From assembly GCF_001747895.1 (NCBI RefSeq), contig NZ_LNNB01000016.1, positions 1 through 64,000 of the forward strand: a stretch of DNA of 64,000 nucleotides, written 5' to 3'. This document shows positions 8,618-18,266 of the stretch, piece by piece (the stretch's first letter is position 1; every line of letters begins with the position of its first letter). Origin of the DNA: Staphylococcus equorum (GTDB lineage Bacteria > Bacillota > Bacilli > Staphylococcales > Staphylococcaceae). The notes beneath the pieces are model-generated. The model was given only the letters and a program-made list of their open reading frames with translations, was not told where the DNA came from and did no database searches. The position numbers and the translations under genes are program-made.

Positions 8618-9091
8618 CTATTTATGCTTAATACCAATCAGATGACCAAGCTCTTTGGGCTGATATTCAATCGTATTGGTAGCAGCATAATCTTCAATCG
8701 CTTTTTTTATCATTTCTGGAAATGCTTCGGGCTTATCTACAGCTGTATTCATCCCCATGAGCATCACTTCATAAGTTGCACAACGAGATTGATTTGCATC
8801 TGTTAACGTCATAAATACATGTAAACGTTTCGCATCATAATCATATAACTCAACATTAACCGTGATGGATTCATCGACTTTAATTTCTTTTAAATACATC
8901 ACATGGTTTTCTAAAGTAAACACTGTGTATTGCTTTTGTGCTATCGTCTCTTTATCTAATCCTAGATAAGCAAGCCAAGCATCTGTCGCATCACTAAACA
9001 CACGATTATATTCAGCGTCATTCATATGACCATTGTGGTCCACCCAAATATCTTTCACTTTAGTCGTATATTCAAACTGTGAATGTATCAT
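8618..9091 (-). CDS. Hotdog-fold thioesterase, probable betainyl-CoA thioesterase
   Basis: 157 aa, a single 4HBT-type hotdog domain. The N-terminal motif DHNGHMNDAEY (about 19-29) is the usual catalytic helix region. It starts one base after the stop of L-carnitine dehydrogenase. In several bacteria these two activities are fused or adjacent, and the thioesterase hydrolyses betainyl-CoA to glycine betaine. That function is inferred from the neighbours; the fold is clear. It is the last gene of the carnitine operon, just upstream of opuC. Confidence 0.75.
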   Translation of the reverse strand: MIHSQFEYTTKVKDIWVDHNGHMNDAEYNRVFSDATDAWLAYLGLDKETIAQKQYTVFTLENHVMYLKEIKVDESITVNVELYDYDAKRLHVFMTLTDANQSRCATYEVMLMGMNTAVDKPEAFPEMIKKAIEDYAATNTIEYQPKELGHLIGIKHK

Positions 9092-9092
9092 A

Positions 9093-10058
9093 TTAATACA
9101 CCGATGGGCTTGTAGCTTTTTTCATTGATGGTGTATCTTCTGGCCAATATGCTTCTGCTAATTTTTTAACTTTGATTAAGAATTCATTGCGTTTTTGATC
9201 AAGCTCTGACATTGTTTGGCCTTGTGATGAAGCTTCACAACCATTAACAACTTCATCATATAAATCTTTCGTTAATTCTGGTGCTACTAATTTAGTCCAT
9301 GGTTTTTTCAATGCTGGTCCAAATTGTTTTAGCATGTGGCGCATACCGCCTTCTCCGCCTGCCAAATGGAAAGTCATGAACGGTCCATATTGTGCGTAAC
9401 GTAAGCCTGCTGCATGTGTGAATGCTTTATCTACTTCCTCTGTAGTAGCTATCCCATCATTTACAATATGCAATGCTTCTCTCCAAAGTGCTTCCATTAA
9501 TCTATCAGCAATATGACCTTCTATTTCATGTCTTACATGCAATACGTCCATGCCGATACTTTCATAAGCTTGTTCAGCTTTTACTGTCGTTGCTTCCGCA
9601 GTTAATTGTCCTGGAACAATTTCTACAAGCGGTAAAATATATACCGGATGGAAAGGATGAGCGACAACTAAACGTTCTGGATGTTGCAAGTTTCGCTGTA
9701 ATTCTGAAGGTTTAATACCTGAAGTACTTGAGCCTATTGTTGCATCAGGTCGTGCATAAAAGTCTATATCTGTAAGCACTTGCTCTTTTATTGATTCAAC
9801 TTCAGGCACATTTTCTTGTATATGATCTGCTTCTTTAACTGCTTCTTCTAAATAAGGTGTAAATGTAAGGTTTTCTAATGAAGCACCTTCTGCTAAGCCA
9901 AGTTCTTCAGCATATGGCCAATTTTGTTTTACTTGTTTCAACATGCTTTCATATGCACCTTCACTTGGGTCTGTAGCAATTACTTCATGTCCATGTGCTA
10001 ACATTCTTGTAATCCATCCACTACCAATAACGCCTGTACCTACGACTGCGAATTTCAT
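9093..10058 (-). CDS. L-carnitine dehydrogenase (3-hydroxyacyl-CoA dehydrogenase family)
   Basis: 321 aa. The N-terminal Rossmann motif GTGVIG (7-12) binds NAD. A 3HCDH C-terminal domain follows, with HPFHPVYILPLVEIVPG near 135-151 carrying the conserved catalytic histidine. The length equals known L-carnitine 3-dehydrogenases (about 320), which oxidise L-carnitine to 3-dehydrocarnitine. Its ATG overlaps the stop of the DUF849 gene (ATGA) behind GGAGG. Assignment over a general 3-hydroxybutyryl-CoA dehydrogenase rests on the flanking DUF849 enzyme and thioesterase, the diagnostic carnitine trio. Confidence 0.85.
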   Translation of the reverse strand: MKFAVVGTGVIGSGWITRMLAHGHEVIATDPSEGAYESMLKQVKQNWPYAEELGLAEGASLENLTFTPYLEEAVKEADHIQENVPEVESIKEQVLTDIDFYARPDATIGSSTSGIKPSELQRNLQHPERLVVAHPFHPVYILPLVEIVPGQLTAEATTVKAEQAYESIGMDVLHVRHEIEGHIADRLMEALWREALHIVNDGIATTEEVDKAFTHAAGLRYAQYGPFMTFHLAGGEGGMRHMLKQFGPALKKPWTKLVAPELTKDLYDEVVNGCEASSQGQTMSELDQKRNEFLIKVKKLAEAYWPEDTPSMKKATSPSVY

Positions 10059-10945
10059 TTTGTGCCTCCTTGTGGATCTCTAAGTTGATATTTTTCACGC
10101 GCTTCAGCTGGCGTCATTGGTGCTATATCTAACCCTTTTAATATTTCTACAGCCTTTTCAACGAGTTGTTCATTAGTGGCTTTGACACCTTTTGCCAAAT
10201 ATAAATTATCTTCTAATCCCACACGTACATTGCCTCCACGTTTAGCCGCTTCTTCTACTGTTGGAAATTGCATTCTGCCAATACCAAATGCTGACCAATG
10301 TGCATTTTCAGGTATACGTGTCTTAAAGTATTCTATCGTTTCCGCGTCATTTTCTGCGCCCCATGGAATACCAAGACAGAATTGGAACATCGGCTCTCCT
10401 TCAATTAAACCTTCATTTATAAGTTGATTAGCAAATGAAATATGGCCACTATCAAAACATTCTAACTCAGGTTTAACCCCAGCATCTTTAACAAGTTGTG
10501 CTTGTTCTCTTAACCAACCTGCTGGACTTAAATAAAGCGTATCACCCATATTGACACTACCACAGTCTAAGGTACACATTTCTGGTAATAATGCGCCTAC
10601 GGGTTCATGTCTTTCTTCTGGCGTTAGCATGTCTGTTCCTTTTGCACCAGTATATGGATCTTCTAGATTCGGAATGAAGTCTCCGCCCCCACCAGAAGTA
10701 ATATTTATAACAATATCTTCGTCTGCTTCTCTAATTAATTTCACTGCTTCTTTAAAAAATTCAACATTATGACTAATGCCACCTGTTTCTGGGTCTCTAG
10801 CATGTATATGTGCCACAGTCGCTCCTGCTCTTGCACATTTTATCGCTGAATCAGCAATCTCTTGAGGTGTTACAGGAACACTTTTATTTTTTTCTGTAGT
10901 ATCTCCAGCACCTGTTATAGCTGCTGTTAGCATAACTTTCTTCAT
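10055..10945 (-). CDS. Beta-keto acid cleavage enzyme (DUF849/BKACE), probable 3-dehydrocarnitine cleavage
   Basis: 296-aa TIM-barrel, zinc-dependent enzyme. HIHARDPETG places the metal-binding His46 and His48 at the positions known for Kce. RVGLEDN supplies the later conserved Glu (about 245), and SGGGGDF near 85-91 fits the substrate loop. BKACE enzymes transfer acetyl-CoA onto a beta-keto acid. With dehydrocarnitine the products are acetoacetate and betainyl-CoA. It is first structural gene of the carnitine operon, preceded by a promoter whose spacer holds a TetR-type palindrome. Confidence 0.85.
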   Translation of the reverse strand: MKKVMLTAAITGAGDTTEKNKSVPVTPQEIADSAIKCARAGATVAHIHARDPETGGISHNVEFFKEAVKLIREADEDIVINITSGGGGDFIPNLEDPYTGAKGTDMLTPEERHEPVGALLPEMCTLDCGSVNMGDTLYLSPAGWLREQAQLVKDAGVKPELECFDSGHISFANQLINEGLIEGEPMFQFCLGIPWGAENDAETIEYFKTRIPENAHWSAFGIGRMQFPTVEEAAKRGGNVRVGLEDNLYLAKGVKATNEQLVEKAVEILKGLDIAPMTPAEAREKYQLRDPQGGTK

Positions 10946-10984
10946 TAATATAAACCTCCAACAGAGTTTTTTAATACATCGATT

Positions 10985-11013
10985 AGTGTACCAACCAGAC
11001 GGTTTAGTTTCAA
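10985..11013 (-). promoter_or_regulatory. Carnitine operon promoter with candidate TetR operator in the spacer
   Basis: On the minus strand TTGAAA (11008-11013) and TACACT (10985-10990) are separated by exactly 17 bp. The spacer contains AACCAGACGGTT (10993-11004), an AACC-4-GGTT palindrome. Repressor binding there would block RNA polymerase. The likely regulator is the TetR gene next door. Confidence 0.5.
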
Positions 11014-11138
11014 CCTTATAACATATAAAAAAAGGGACTAATCAATTTTGAATCATTGACTATCCCTATATTATCAGTGCTTTACATGAAATTTTCATTT
11101 AATTATTTTTTTATAATTTCTAATTTTATTGACCCTTT

Positions 11139-11687
11139 TTAATCGATTTTTTCATTTTTAGTATAAGCTGTTAATCTTTCTAAAACTTCAGCTCTCATCG
11201 AATCATCAATGGCAGCTAAACCAAATATTTCAGACAACCATAGTCCATCGACTGCCATTCGAATAATTGTCGCATCAACTTTGTCTAAGCCATCATTTTC
11301 AATATTGAATTGCCATTCTTTATATGTGTCTTGTAAAGGTAATAATAAATTACTATTTATACCTTGTGCAGCTAACATCCCTGAAGTGATAGATGCATTT
11401 TCAGAACTATATTCGCGCGTGGCATCTATAAATGCGCGTATCCACTTACCTTGCTGTTGGTCATTATCTTGCACATGTTTATCAACGTTAATTCGATATA
11501 TTTCGTCTGCATGGTCGACAAGCCCTTGAATTAATGCAAATTTGTTTTTGAAATGATACAACAAGCCACCTTTACTTACGCCTGCTTTCTTAGCAACAGC
11601 ATCTAAAGTTAAATATTCACTACCTTGTTCATTAACGATAGAAGCAGCTGCTTCTAGTAATTGTATCCGTTTAGAAACTCTTGGCAT
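11139..11687 (-). CDS. TetR-family regulator of the carnitine operon
   Basis: 182 aa. The N-terminal helix-turn-helix spans about residues 26-47 (LTLDAVAKKAGVSKGGLLYH), followed by an all-helical ligand domain, normal for TetR. It lies upstream of the BKACE-dehydrogenase-thioesterase genes on the same strand, with a 190-bp gap holding a promoter and palindrome. It is probably a repressor relieved by carnitine or a pathway intermediate. The Pseudomonas carnitine regulator CdhR is an AraC-type activator, so regulation here would be of a different kind. The ligand is unproven. Confidence 0.75.
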   Translation of the reverse strand: MPRVSKRIQLLEAAASIVNEQGSEYLTLDAVAKKAGVSKGGLLYHFKNKFALIQGLVDHADEIYRINVDKHVQDNDQQQGKWIRAFIDATREYSSENASITSGMLAAQGINSNLLLPLQDTYKEWQFNIENDGLDKVDATIIRMAVDGLWLSEIFGLAAIDDSMRAEVLERLTAYTKNEKID

Positions 11688-11965
11688 TAATACACCCTCT
11701 CTCTAAAAGTACTTTACGAGTTGATTTCTCATAACACTTTTTATATTCGAGCAAACTATAAACGATAATTGTTAAAGTTGCAACTGTATCTTTTTATTAT
11801 TAATTAAAATAATGACCATTAAACAAGCGATATGAACTCAACACATGTTTTATTTTATTTAAAATAAATATGAATACCTCTTAAAAAACATTTTACACTT
11901 TACTTAAATTAAGTTGCTACTTTGTAAACTCACTTCGTTCTTTTAATATCAACTTCAAGTCTATA

Positions 11966-12562
11966 TTATTTATCATCTATACCCTTACCCTCTAAAATAT
12001 GATCCACATATTTTTCAACGCGTTTTTCGCGTGTTATCGCTCTTTTAGCTTGTCCTATATGGAACATGTATTGTCTTTGTCTACCAGGTGTTAAATTATA
12101 AAATGCTTCTTCAAGTTCAGCGCTGTTATTTAATTTTATTTGTAGTTCTTCCGGCATTTCATAGTCTGCTGTTTTTTTCATTGGCACTTGCTTACCTGAT
12201 TTTTCAATTCTTATCGCTTCTTCAATATACCATTTAATTTCATCTCTTCGTTTTTCAATTTCGTCTAGACTTTCAAAGCGCAACTGTCTTGCAGCTTGGA
12301 CATTTTTCGTTTGTTGGATAAGTGATTGGTATGGGTCTTCCATGATAGATCCTTTTTCAAAAAGTAACGCGCAATAATGTTTAAAATCTTGAATAATCAC
12401 AACATTTTTATTGTCTAACGTGTAACAAGGATGCATCCATTTGTAATCTTCTACTAATTCAGTTTCTCTAATAATTTCACGCATTATTTTAAATTCATCT
12501 TGCCATTGTTTTAACCTATCAATAAATGCATTTACTTTAATATGATCGTGTTCATTAGTCAT
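11966..12562 (-). CDS. YdeI/OmdA-like protein with DUF1801 domain
   Basis: 198 aa. The N-terminal half has the DUF1801 pattern (MREIIRETELVEDYKWMHPC, then NVVIIQDFKHYCALLFEKG). The C-terminal segment (TPGRQRQYMFHIGQAKRA, then TREKRVEKYVDHILEGKG) matches the end of YdeI-family proteins. It is preceded by AGAGGTGC and stands alone. The family is soluble and poorly characterised; members in other Gram-positives are linked to cationic-peptide or stress tolerance. No specific function is claimed. Confidence 0.7.
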   Translation of the reverse strand: MTNEHDHIKVNAFIDRLKQWQDEFKIMREIIRETELVEDYKWMHPCYTLDNKNVVIIQDFKHYCALLFEKGSIMEDPYQSLIQQTKNVQAARQLRFESLDEIEKRRDEIKWYIEEAIRIEKSGKQVPMKKTADYEMPEELQIKLNNSAELEEAFYNLTPGRQRQYMFHIGQAKRAITREKRVEKYVDHILEGKGIDDK

Positions 12563-12750
12563 AAAAATTGCACCTCTTTATAATTAATTTATTTATCTTT
12601 AGTCTACTATGAAATGATTAATTTTATCTATATTTAATCTTTTTAACATTTATACCAAGTTTTCCGATTGATGTACTATGAATTAAATGTTTGTTATGTT
12701 ATGATTTTTTTATTATTTAGACTATTACATAGAATTTAGAGGTGATTTTA

Positions 12751-14124
12751 ATGCAACAAGCAACAAATTTAAAAAAAGTACTAGGTTTAACTGACGTCCT
12801 GGGTATAGCTATCGGGCAAATCATAGGTGCTGGTGTCATGTCACTAACTGGAATTGGTATACAGATGACTGGTAGCGGCATAACACCTGCATTTATTTTA
12901 TCTGCCATCATCACCTTACTTACGATGCTCCCAATCGCAATATTAGGTTCGACATTACCTACTACTGGCGGAATGTATCAATACACTAGTCGTTTATTGT
13001 CTCCAAAGACAGGCATTTTTTGGTTACTATTATTTATCTTTTTGCAGATCACGTTGTCATTATATGCATTGTCATTCGCACAATATTTAGAAGGTCTTTT
13101 CCCTGGAGTACCGGTTAGGGCTGTCGCCTTCTCATTATTAACTATTTTATTTATCGTAAATATAGTTGGTATTAAATCTGCCTCTATTATTGGAAATATC
13201 ATGGTAGTCACTTTAATAGTGGCTTTGTCTTGCTTTATCATATTTGGTGTTCCACATGTTAACTTTGGTGTATTTAATACGAAATCTATGCTCCCAGATG
13301 GTTTCACCGGCTTCTTTACTGCTGTAGGCCTTGTTTCTTTTGCGACAGGAGGTGCTCAAGTAGTTGCTGAACTTGGTGGAGAAATGAAAAACCCTAAAAG
13401 GGACATTCCAATTGTTATTATTGTTGCTACTATATTTGTCGGATTATTATACGCATTTATTGCCTCAATTGCAGTAGGTGTATTACCTATTCCAGAAGTA
13501 GCAGGTAGACCTTTAACGAGTGTCGCAAAAGAAGTATTACCAACTCCGGCATTTATTTTCTTCATGGTGGGTGGCGCAATGTTTGCTTTAGCAACAACAC
13601 TTAATTCGACTTTTACTTGGGTAACAAAAAGTTTATTAGTCGCAATTCATGACGGTTATTTACCTAAATATTTAGGTAAAGTAAACAAACGTTTTGGTAC
13701 ACCTCATTGGCTATTACTTATCTTTTACATTATTGGTGCATTGCCTATTATTACAGGTATGTCTTTAGATGTTGTTGCACAACTTGGTACAGGCATCTCT
13801 CTCATCGTATTTGCATTTCCAGCCTTAGCTGTGACACAATTGCCAAAAAAATATCCTAAAGCATATAAACAATCCCCATTTAAAGTCCCTTATCCTATTC
13901 TGGTGACAATTGCTATATGTGCAATTATAGTCTTGCTATGCCAATCTTATTTGCTCATTTCAGATTTAAAATTAGGTTATATCATAGGTACCTTTATATA
14001 TATTATTATCTCAGCTTTTATTGCTCATTTTTCAAATAAAAAAGCGCATTTAAACATTAGTGAAATACAACTAAATTCTAAGCAAACCCCCGAAAAACAA
14101 ATCAACTTTTCTAATAATCTATAA
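12751..14124 (+). CDS. APC-family amino acid permease
   Basis: 457 aa with about 12 hydrophobic segments. The APC signature appears early (GLTDVLGIAIGQIIGAGVMS, helix 1 with its glycine break), with FATGGAQVVAELGGEMKNPK around 200-220. I chose the ATG at 12751 because AGAGGTG lies 7 bases upstream; a GTG at 12742 is in frame but lies inside that site. It is monocistronic and followed by a strong hairpin. The substrate is probably an amino acid or amine; the sequence does not say which. Confidence 0.8.
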   Translation: MQQATNLKKVLGLTDVLGIAIGQIIGAGVMSLTGIGIQMTGSGITPAFILSAIITLLTMLPIAILGSTLPTTGGMYQYTSRLLSPKTGIFWLLLFIFLQITLSLYALSFAQYLEGLFPGVPVRAVAFSLLTILFIVNIVGIKSASIIGNIMVVTLIVALSCFIIFGVPHVNFGVFNTKSMLPDGFTGFFTAVGLVSFATGGAQVVAELGGEMKNPKRDIPIVIIVATIFVGLLYAFIASIAVGVLPIPEVAGRPLTSVAKEVLPTPAFIFFMVGGAMFALATTLNSTFTWVTKSLLVAIHDGYLPKYLGKVNKRFGTPHWLLLIFYIIGALPIITGMSLDVVAQLGTGISLIVFAFPALAVTQLPKKYPKAYKQSPFKVPYPILVTIAICAIIVLLCQSYLLISDLKLGYIIGTFIYIIISAFIAHFSNKKAHLNISEIQLNSKQTPEKQINFSNNL

Positions 14125-14133
14125 CTTAATAAA

Positions 14134-14188
14134 AATGAGGACGGATACATGACATCAATTCTTCAATCGACATGTGTCCGTCCTCATT
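14134..14188. terminator. Hairpin terminator after the APC permease
   Basis: AATGAGGACGGATACATG (14134-14151) pairs with CATGTGTCCGTCCTCATT (14171-14188): an 18-bp stem with one G-U pair and a 19-nt loop. A-rich on the left, only a weak T tract on the right. It lies between the converging permease and MFS genes. Confidence 0.7.
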
Positions 14189-14316
14189 ACTGTTTGGCTT
14201 CCAAACATTCAGTTTTCTACTTAAAATTAAATCTTAATTTACTTATAACTAAAGCATCATTATCACTAATTTTTGTGAGCTAATCAACAATTTTTGATAC
14301 TCTGAATTAATGTTAC

Positions 14317-15489
14317 CTATGCTTTATTATATTTTGCTACATTTTTTAAACTTATAACCAATATGAGTGCTACTAAAGCAATGGCACCACTAAAGTAAGT
14401 TACAGCTAAAACATCTATTTTCGAAACAACCAAGCCACCAATGATACCACCGATACCAATACCAGCATTTAAGCTCGACATATTCCAACTCATAACTTGA
14501 CTCGTATCACCGTCAACGTGTTCGATGATACCACTTTGAACTGCCGGATTTGTACTCCATTGCATGATGTTCCAAATGAAGATGACCATTAATAGCAAGC
14601 CAGTACCTGGTAAGAAAACATTCAAGATTAACATCATAAGAATAAATATTGAAGTTGCAATCGTTAACCAGCGCTTACTTGTTAATTTATCTGATAGTAC
14701 TCCGCCCATCGAAGTTCCTATTACACCTGCTATACCATTGATTAATAATGCTATAGAGACAAATGATAAATCATGACCACTAGACAACATTAACGGATTA
14801 ATGTAGATAAATGTAACGGAATTCGCTACTAATAATAGGAATGTAATTCCTAAATATTTTGTAATTTCTGCAGGTCTTAAGATTTTAGAATAACTGCTGC
14901 CACGTTTTTGACTACTTGTACTTGTTGTAGATGCTTTAAACTCTGGATCAGGTACATAAAAGTACATAAGAATACCAACAAGTATACTTACAGCTACTAT
15001 AAATAGAAATGTAAATCTCCAACCAACTAAGTCACCAATAATCGTCCCAATCGGCACACCGAATACGTTAGCACCACTAAACCCTGAATAAACAATACCT
15101 ATCATTTTCCCACGATGTTGAGGTGCCGTTAATAAAGCAGTTAATGCTAGTATCTTCACTACAATTAAAGCTGCAGCTGCTGAAGATAAAATACGTCCAA
15201 ATACTAAAATAGTAAAATCAGGTGCAACTGCAATAATTACGTTCCCTAACATAAACATTACTAATGCCCACAATAAAACTGGCCTTGGTGAAAAACGATT
15301 TGTGACTTTAACCAAGATTGGTCCTGCAATAGCAAAGGTAATTGCATATAAAGTTACTAACTGACCAATAATTGCTTCAGAAACACCTAAATCATTACTC
15401 ATTAAATTCATAATCCCAGCAACCATCATTTCAACCATACCTACGATAAATATACTTAAAATAAAGGTTGTAATTCGCATAGCTGACAT
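14317..15489 (-). CDS. MFS transporter, DHA1 (drug/sugar efflux) type
   Basis: 390 aa, about 12 TM helices. The typical major-facilitator loop 2-3 is present (VTNRFSPRPVLLW), as is a charged central loop (about 200-215, STTSTSSQKRGSSYSK). I chose ATG 15489 because AAGGAG lies 8 bases upstream; a GTG nine bases earlier abuts the site. DHA1 members of this kind (AraJ/YdhP-like) export drugs, sugars or metabolites. No local regulator or partner indicates the substrate. Confidence 0.8.
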   Translation of the reverse strand: MSAMRITTFILSIFIVGMVEMMVAGIMNLMSNDLGVSEAIIGQLVTLYAITFAIAGPILVKVTNRFSPRPVLLWALVMFMLGNVIIAVAPDFTILVFGRILSSAAAALIVVKILALTALLTAPQHRGKMIGIVYSGFSGANVFGVPIGTIIGDLVGWRFTFLFIVAVSILVGILMYFYVPDPEFKASTTSTSSQKRGSSYSKILRPAEITKYLGITFLLLVANSVTFIYINPLMLSSGHDLSFVSIALLINGIAGVIGTSMGGVLSDKLTSKRWLTIATSIFILMMLILNVFLPGTGLLLMVIFIWNIMQWSTNPAVQSGIIEHVDGDTSQVMSWNMSSLNAGIGIGGIIGGLVVSKIDVLAVTYFSGAIALVALILVISLKNVAKYNKA

Positions 15490-15724
15490 ACGTTTCACTC
15501 CTTTCTTTCATTTCGTTGCAATTTTTACATAACCACTATATTATAAACCATTCGTCAACAAGTTTGAATACATTTACTTATTGCAATCTCTGACTTATTA
15601 ATATCATTTTACAATTCACAAATTACTGCAATATTCATTAATTAGCCCATAAAGTTAAAAGCAACAATAAATAAAGGGAACATCCTATTTTAGATGCTCC
15701 CTGACTGAATTTCTTCTATAAAAA

Positions 15725-16498
15725 TTAGCGTTGTTTCGCGTGTAAGTGTCGCCCTATCAGTTGATTGCGATGGTTAAAGAATTGTTTGTAACTTAAGTAT
15801 GTAGCAATTAGTGCTGACATGATTGTTGCTGTTGTATGAATAAACACGACCATCAATTGAAATTTTACAGCTTCTAATGGATCAACACCACCAATAATTA
15901 ACCCTGTCATCATACCAGGTATAGATACAATCCCATATGTTTTAACTGAATCTATTGTTGGTACAATTGCTGTCTTTACACTTTCCCGTATTGTCGTTTT
16001 AGAAGAGAGTTTCGGTGTAGCACCTAACGCTAATTTAGCTTCAATCCTACTCATCTCTTTAACAAATTCTCTATCTAAATTCTGATAGGCTAAATTAATA
16101 GCAATCAGACCATTACTCCCAAGCATACCTGCAATCGGAATGACTTCATTAGGCTTGAACTGAATAGCACCTGTGATGATGACGCCTGCTAATGGTAATG
16201 CAACACCAATAAATATTGCTGCAAAAGATATCCAAAACACATGATGCATCACTGGCGATGCTCTACTGATTGTATTCCAAGAAGCATTAATAATGATAAT
16301 TAGTACAAATAATAAGAGCAACCATTTTTGGTTTACATCAAAGATAAAATGCAAAAGATATCCTAAAATAACAAGTTGAACGACAGCCCGTGTTGTTGCC
16401 ACGAGTAAATCTTTAATAATATGTAATTTTTCTTTATAAGATACAATCATAGGAAAGATTAGGAGTAACCCTGTTAACACTAAAGCTGTTGTACTCAT
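15725..16498 (-). CDS. fetB: FetB-like (UPF0014) ABC permease
   Basis: 257 aa, about seven hydrophobic helices. The UPF0014 signature includes NASWNTISRASP and GMLGSNGLIAINLAYQNL, with GIVSIPGMMTGLIIGG near 187-202. It partners the ATPase encoded immediately upstream; its ATG overlaps that stop codon by one base. E. coli FetAB exports iron and relieves peroxide stress. Iron export here is family knowledge, not shown by the sequence. Confidence 0.8.
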   Translation of the reverse strand: MSTTALVLTGLLLIFPMIVSYKEKLHIIKDLLVATTRAVVQLVILGYLLHFIFDVNQKWLLLLFVLIIIINASWNTISRASPVMHHVFWISFAAIFIGVALPLAGVIITGAIQFKPNEVIPIAGMLGSNGLIAINLAYQNLDREFVKEMSRIEAKLALGATPKLSSKTTIRESVKTAIVPTIDSVKTYGIVSIPGMMTGLIIGGVDPLEAVKFQLMVVFIHTTATIMSALIATYLSYKQFFNHRNQLIGRHLHAKQR

Positions 16499-17148
16499 TA
16501 TAAATCCTCCTGTTTGTCTATTTTGCCATCAACAATTCGGATTCTTTTTTGAAAATGTTTAATACTCTGATTCGTACTATGAGTAATCCATAAAATCGCA
16601 ACACCTTCAGCGGCAAACTTGAAAATGAGGTCTTCTACTTTCTCACTATTTTGCGTATCCAATGCACTTGTAGCTTCATCTAATAATAGTATTTGAGGTT
16701 TATACATTAATTGTCTAGCAATTGTAATACGCTGTCTTTCTCCACCTGATAGATGCTCTACACTTGTATTAAAATTATAGTGACCTAAGCCAACAGCTTT
16801 TAATAACTTCTTAGCTCTTTTACGGTCAAATTTGTCCTCTCGAACTACAGCAGGAAACGCCATGTTATCACCAATTGTAAGATCAAACAAATCACTTTCT
16901 TGTAATAAATAACTAATGTCCATACGTAATGACTCGGGTTTAATTTGTTCATAAGCTTTGCCGTTAAAATATATTTCGCCATGCGTTGGGCTAATTAAAT
17001 TATTAAGCAATCGTAACAATGTACTTTTACCACTTCCAGAAGGCCCTATAATAGCAATTGTATCTCCCTTTTCTATCTTCAAATTGATATTATCGATGAT
17101 GTTTCTATTGTCTATTTTGTAAGAAACATTTTTAACTTCTAACATCAT
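16498..17148 (-). CDS. fetA: FetA-like ABC ATP-binding protein
   Basis: 216 aa. Walker A GPSGSGKST at 35-43, signature LSGGE at 133-137, Walker B ILLLDEATSALD around 154-165 and switch histidine in WITHST near 186. Preceded by AGGAGGGC. It forms a two-gene operon with the UPF0014 permease, which distinguishes it from other small ABC ATPases. I see no clear PerR or Fur box upstream. Confidence 0.8.
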   Translation of the reverse strand: MMLEVKNVSYKIDNRNIIDNINLKIEKGDTIAIIGPSGSGKSTLLRLLNNLISPTHGEIYFNGKAYEQIKPESLRMDISYLLQESDLFDLTIGDNMAFPAVVREDKFDRKRAKKLLKAVGLGHYNFNTSVEHLSGGERQRITIARQLMYKPQILLLDEATSALDTQNSEKVEDLIFKFAAEGVAILWITHSTNQSIKHFQKRIRIVDGKIDKQEDL

Positions 17149-17293
17149 CTGCCCTCCTTAAAATATGAATCATTTGATATTACTTATTCCCTAAATCAAT
17201 TATTTTAATAGCCTTTTTTTCTCATAATGAGTTGAGTTAAGGCGTTCACCTAATAATTAATATGTCACTCATCAAATTTCATTTACTTATTTG

Positions 17294-18076
17294 TTATTTC
17301 ATAAAAACAATAGCTATGAATGAAATTAAATTATTTACAGCATGTAACGTTATAGCCAGTGCTAAATTCATACCACTCTTTAAATAAACAAAAGCAATCC
17401 CCATCGCGATAATAATATAAGATCCTATCTCAAATGGAGATGTGGCACCAATCACATGAACACCTGCAAAAAGTATAATTGAAAGGACAGTGGCAAAACC
17501 ATATGTAATTTTTTTGCCTAGTTCATGGATGATTAAATGCCTAAATAATAGTTCTTCAATAATAGGCGTTAAAATCACAATATCAATAAATAAAAATGGT
17601 AACATCCTGTTATCAGCGAACATTTCTTCTAATAACATTTGATTTTGTGTTTCATTATATTGTAATGACTTAGGCAAAAATTCCATTAACCAAGCGTATG
17701 TTGAATTTAAAATTAAAATTAATAGATATGCACCCATAATCATCAATAGATATCGTGGCACTTTTTTAAATTTATCCATTGCAATTGATATCATTCTATC
17801 TTTTCTATGCATTACATAAAAGCTATATAGAATGATTATTTCTGCAATGACTGCGCCCATGATTAATATATTTTCATCAGTAACAAATGATTCATTTTTT
17901 ATATCAAAAATAGAATATATTCCATATATCAAAACAAAGAAAATAATAGGAACTATATTATTCGCAACAATATATATAGGGAATAGCCAAAAATCTTTTT
18001 TTACAATCTTGTCATTGTTCCATATGTTTTTTTCATTGTGTGCTTTTTTTATCTCTTGAGTTGACTGTTGAGCCAT
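17294..18076 (-). CDS. CPBP-family intramembrane metalloprotease
   Basis: 260 aa, about seven to eight TM helices. The Abi/CPBP motifs are complete: EELLFR at 174-179, FAGVH with His207 and HAVNN with His245/Asn249, all expected in the membrane. The N-terminal 30 residues are charged and cytoplasmic. Members cleave membrane proteins or act in bacteriocin self-immunity and protein maturation. There is no bacteriocin gene nearby, so the substrate is unknown. Divergent from the glutamate-synthase-like gene. Confidence 0.8.
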   Translation of the reverse strand: MAQQSTQEIKKAHNEKNIWNNDKIVKKDFWLFPIYIVANNIVPIIFFVLIYGIYSIFDIKNESFVTDENILIMGAVIAEIIILYSFYVMHRKDRMISIAMDKFKKVPRYLLMIMGAYLLILILNSTYAWLMEFLPKSLQYNETQNQMLLEEMFADNRMLPFLFIDIVILTPIIEELLFRHLIIHELGKKITYGFATVLSIILFAGVHVIGATSPFEIGSYIIIAMGIAFVYLKSGMNLALAITLHAVNNLISFIAIVFMK

Positions 18077-18266
18077 ATGACACCTTCCTTATCATTGTAT
18101 ACAATGAATATACCATGATTTAAATTACTTATATACATTTTATAATATATTTATTCGGTATCTATCCTCAACACTAGTATATTGGTCAGACTAACTTTAT
18201 AGTAGTTATCATATTGTAAAAAGCGCATTTTGTTGTAGTATATATATAAATAGGGAGGGATGTTAC

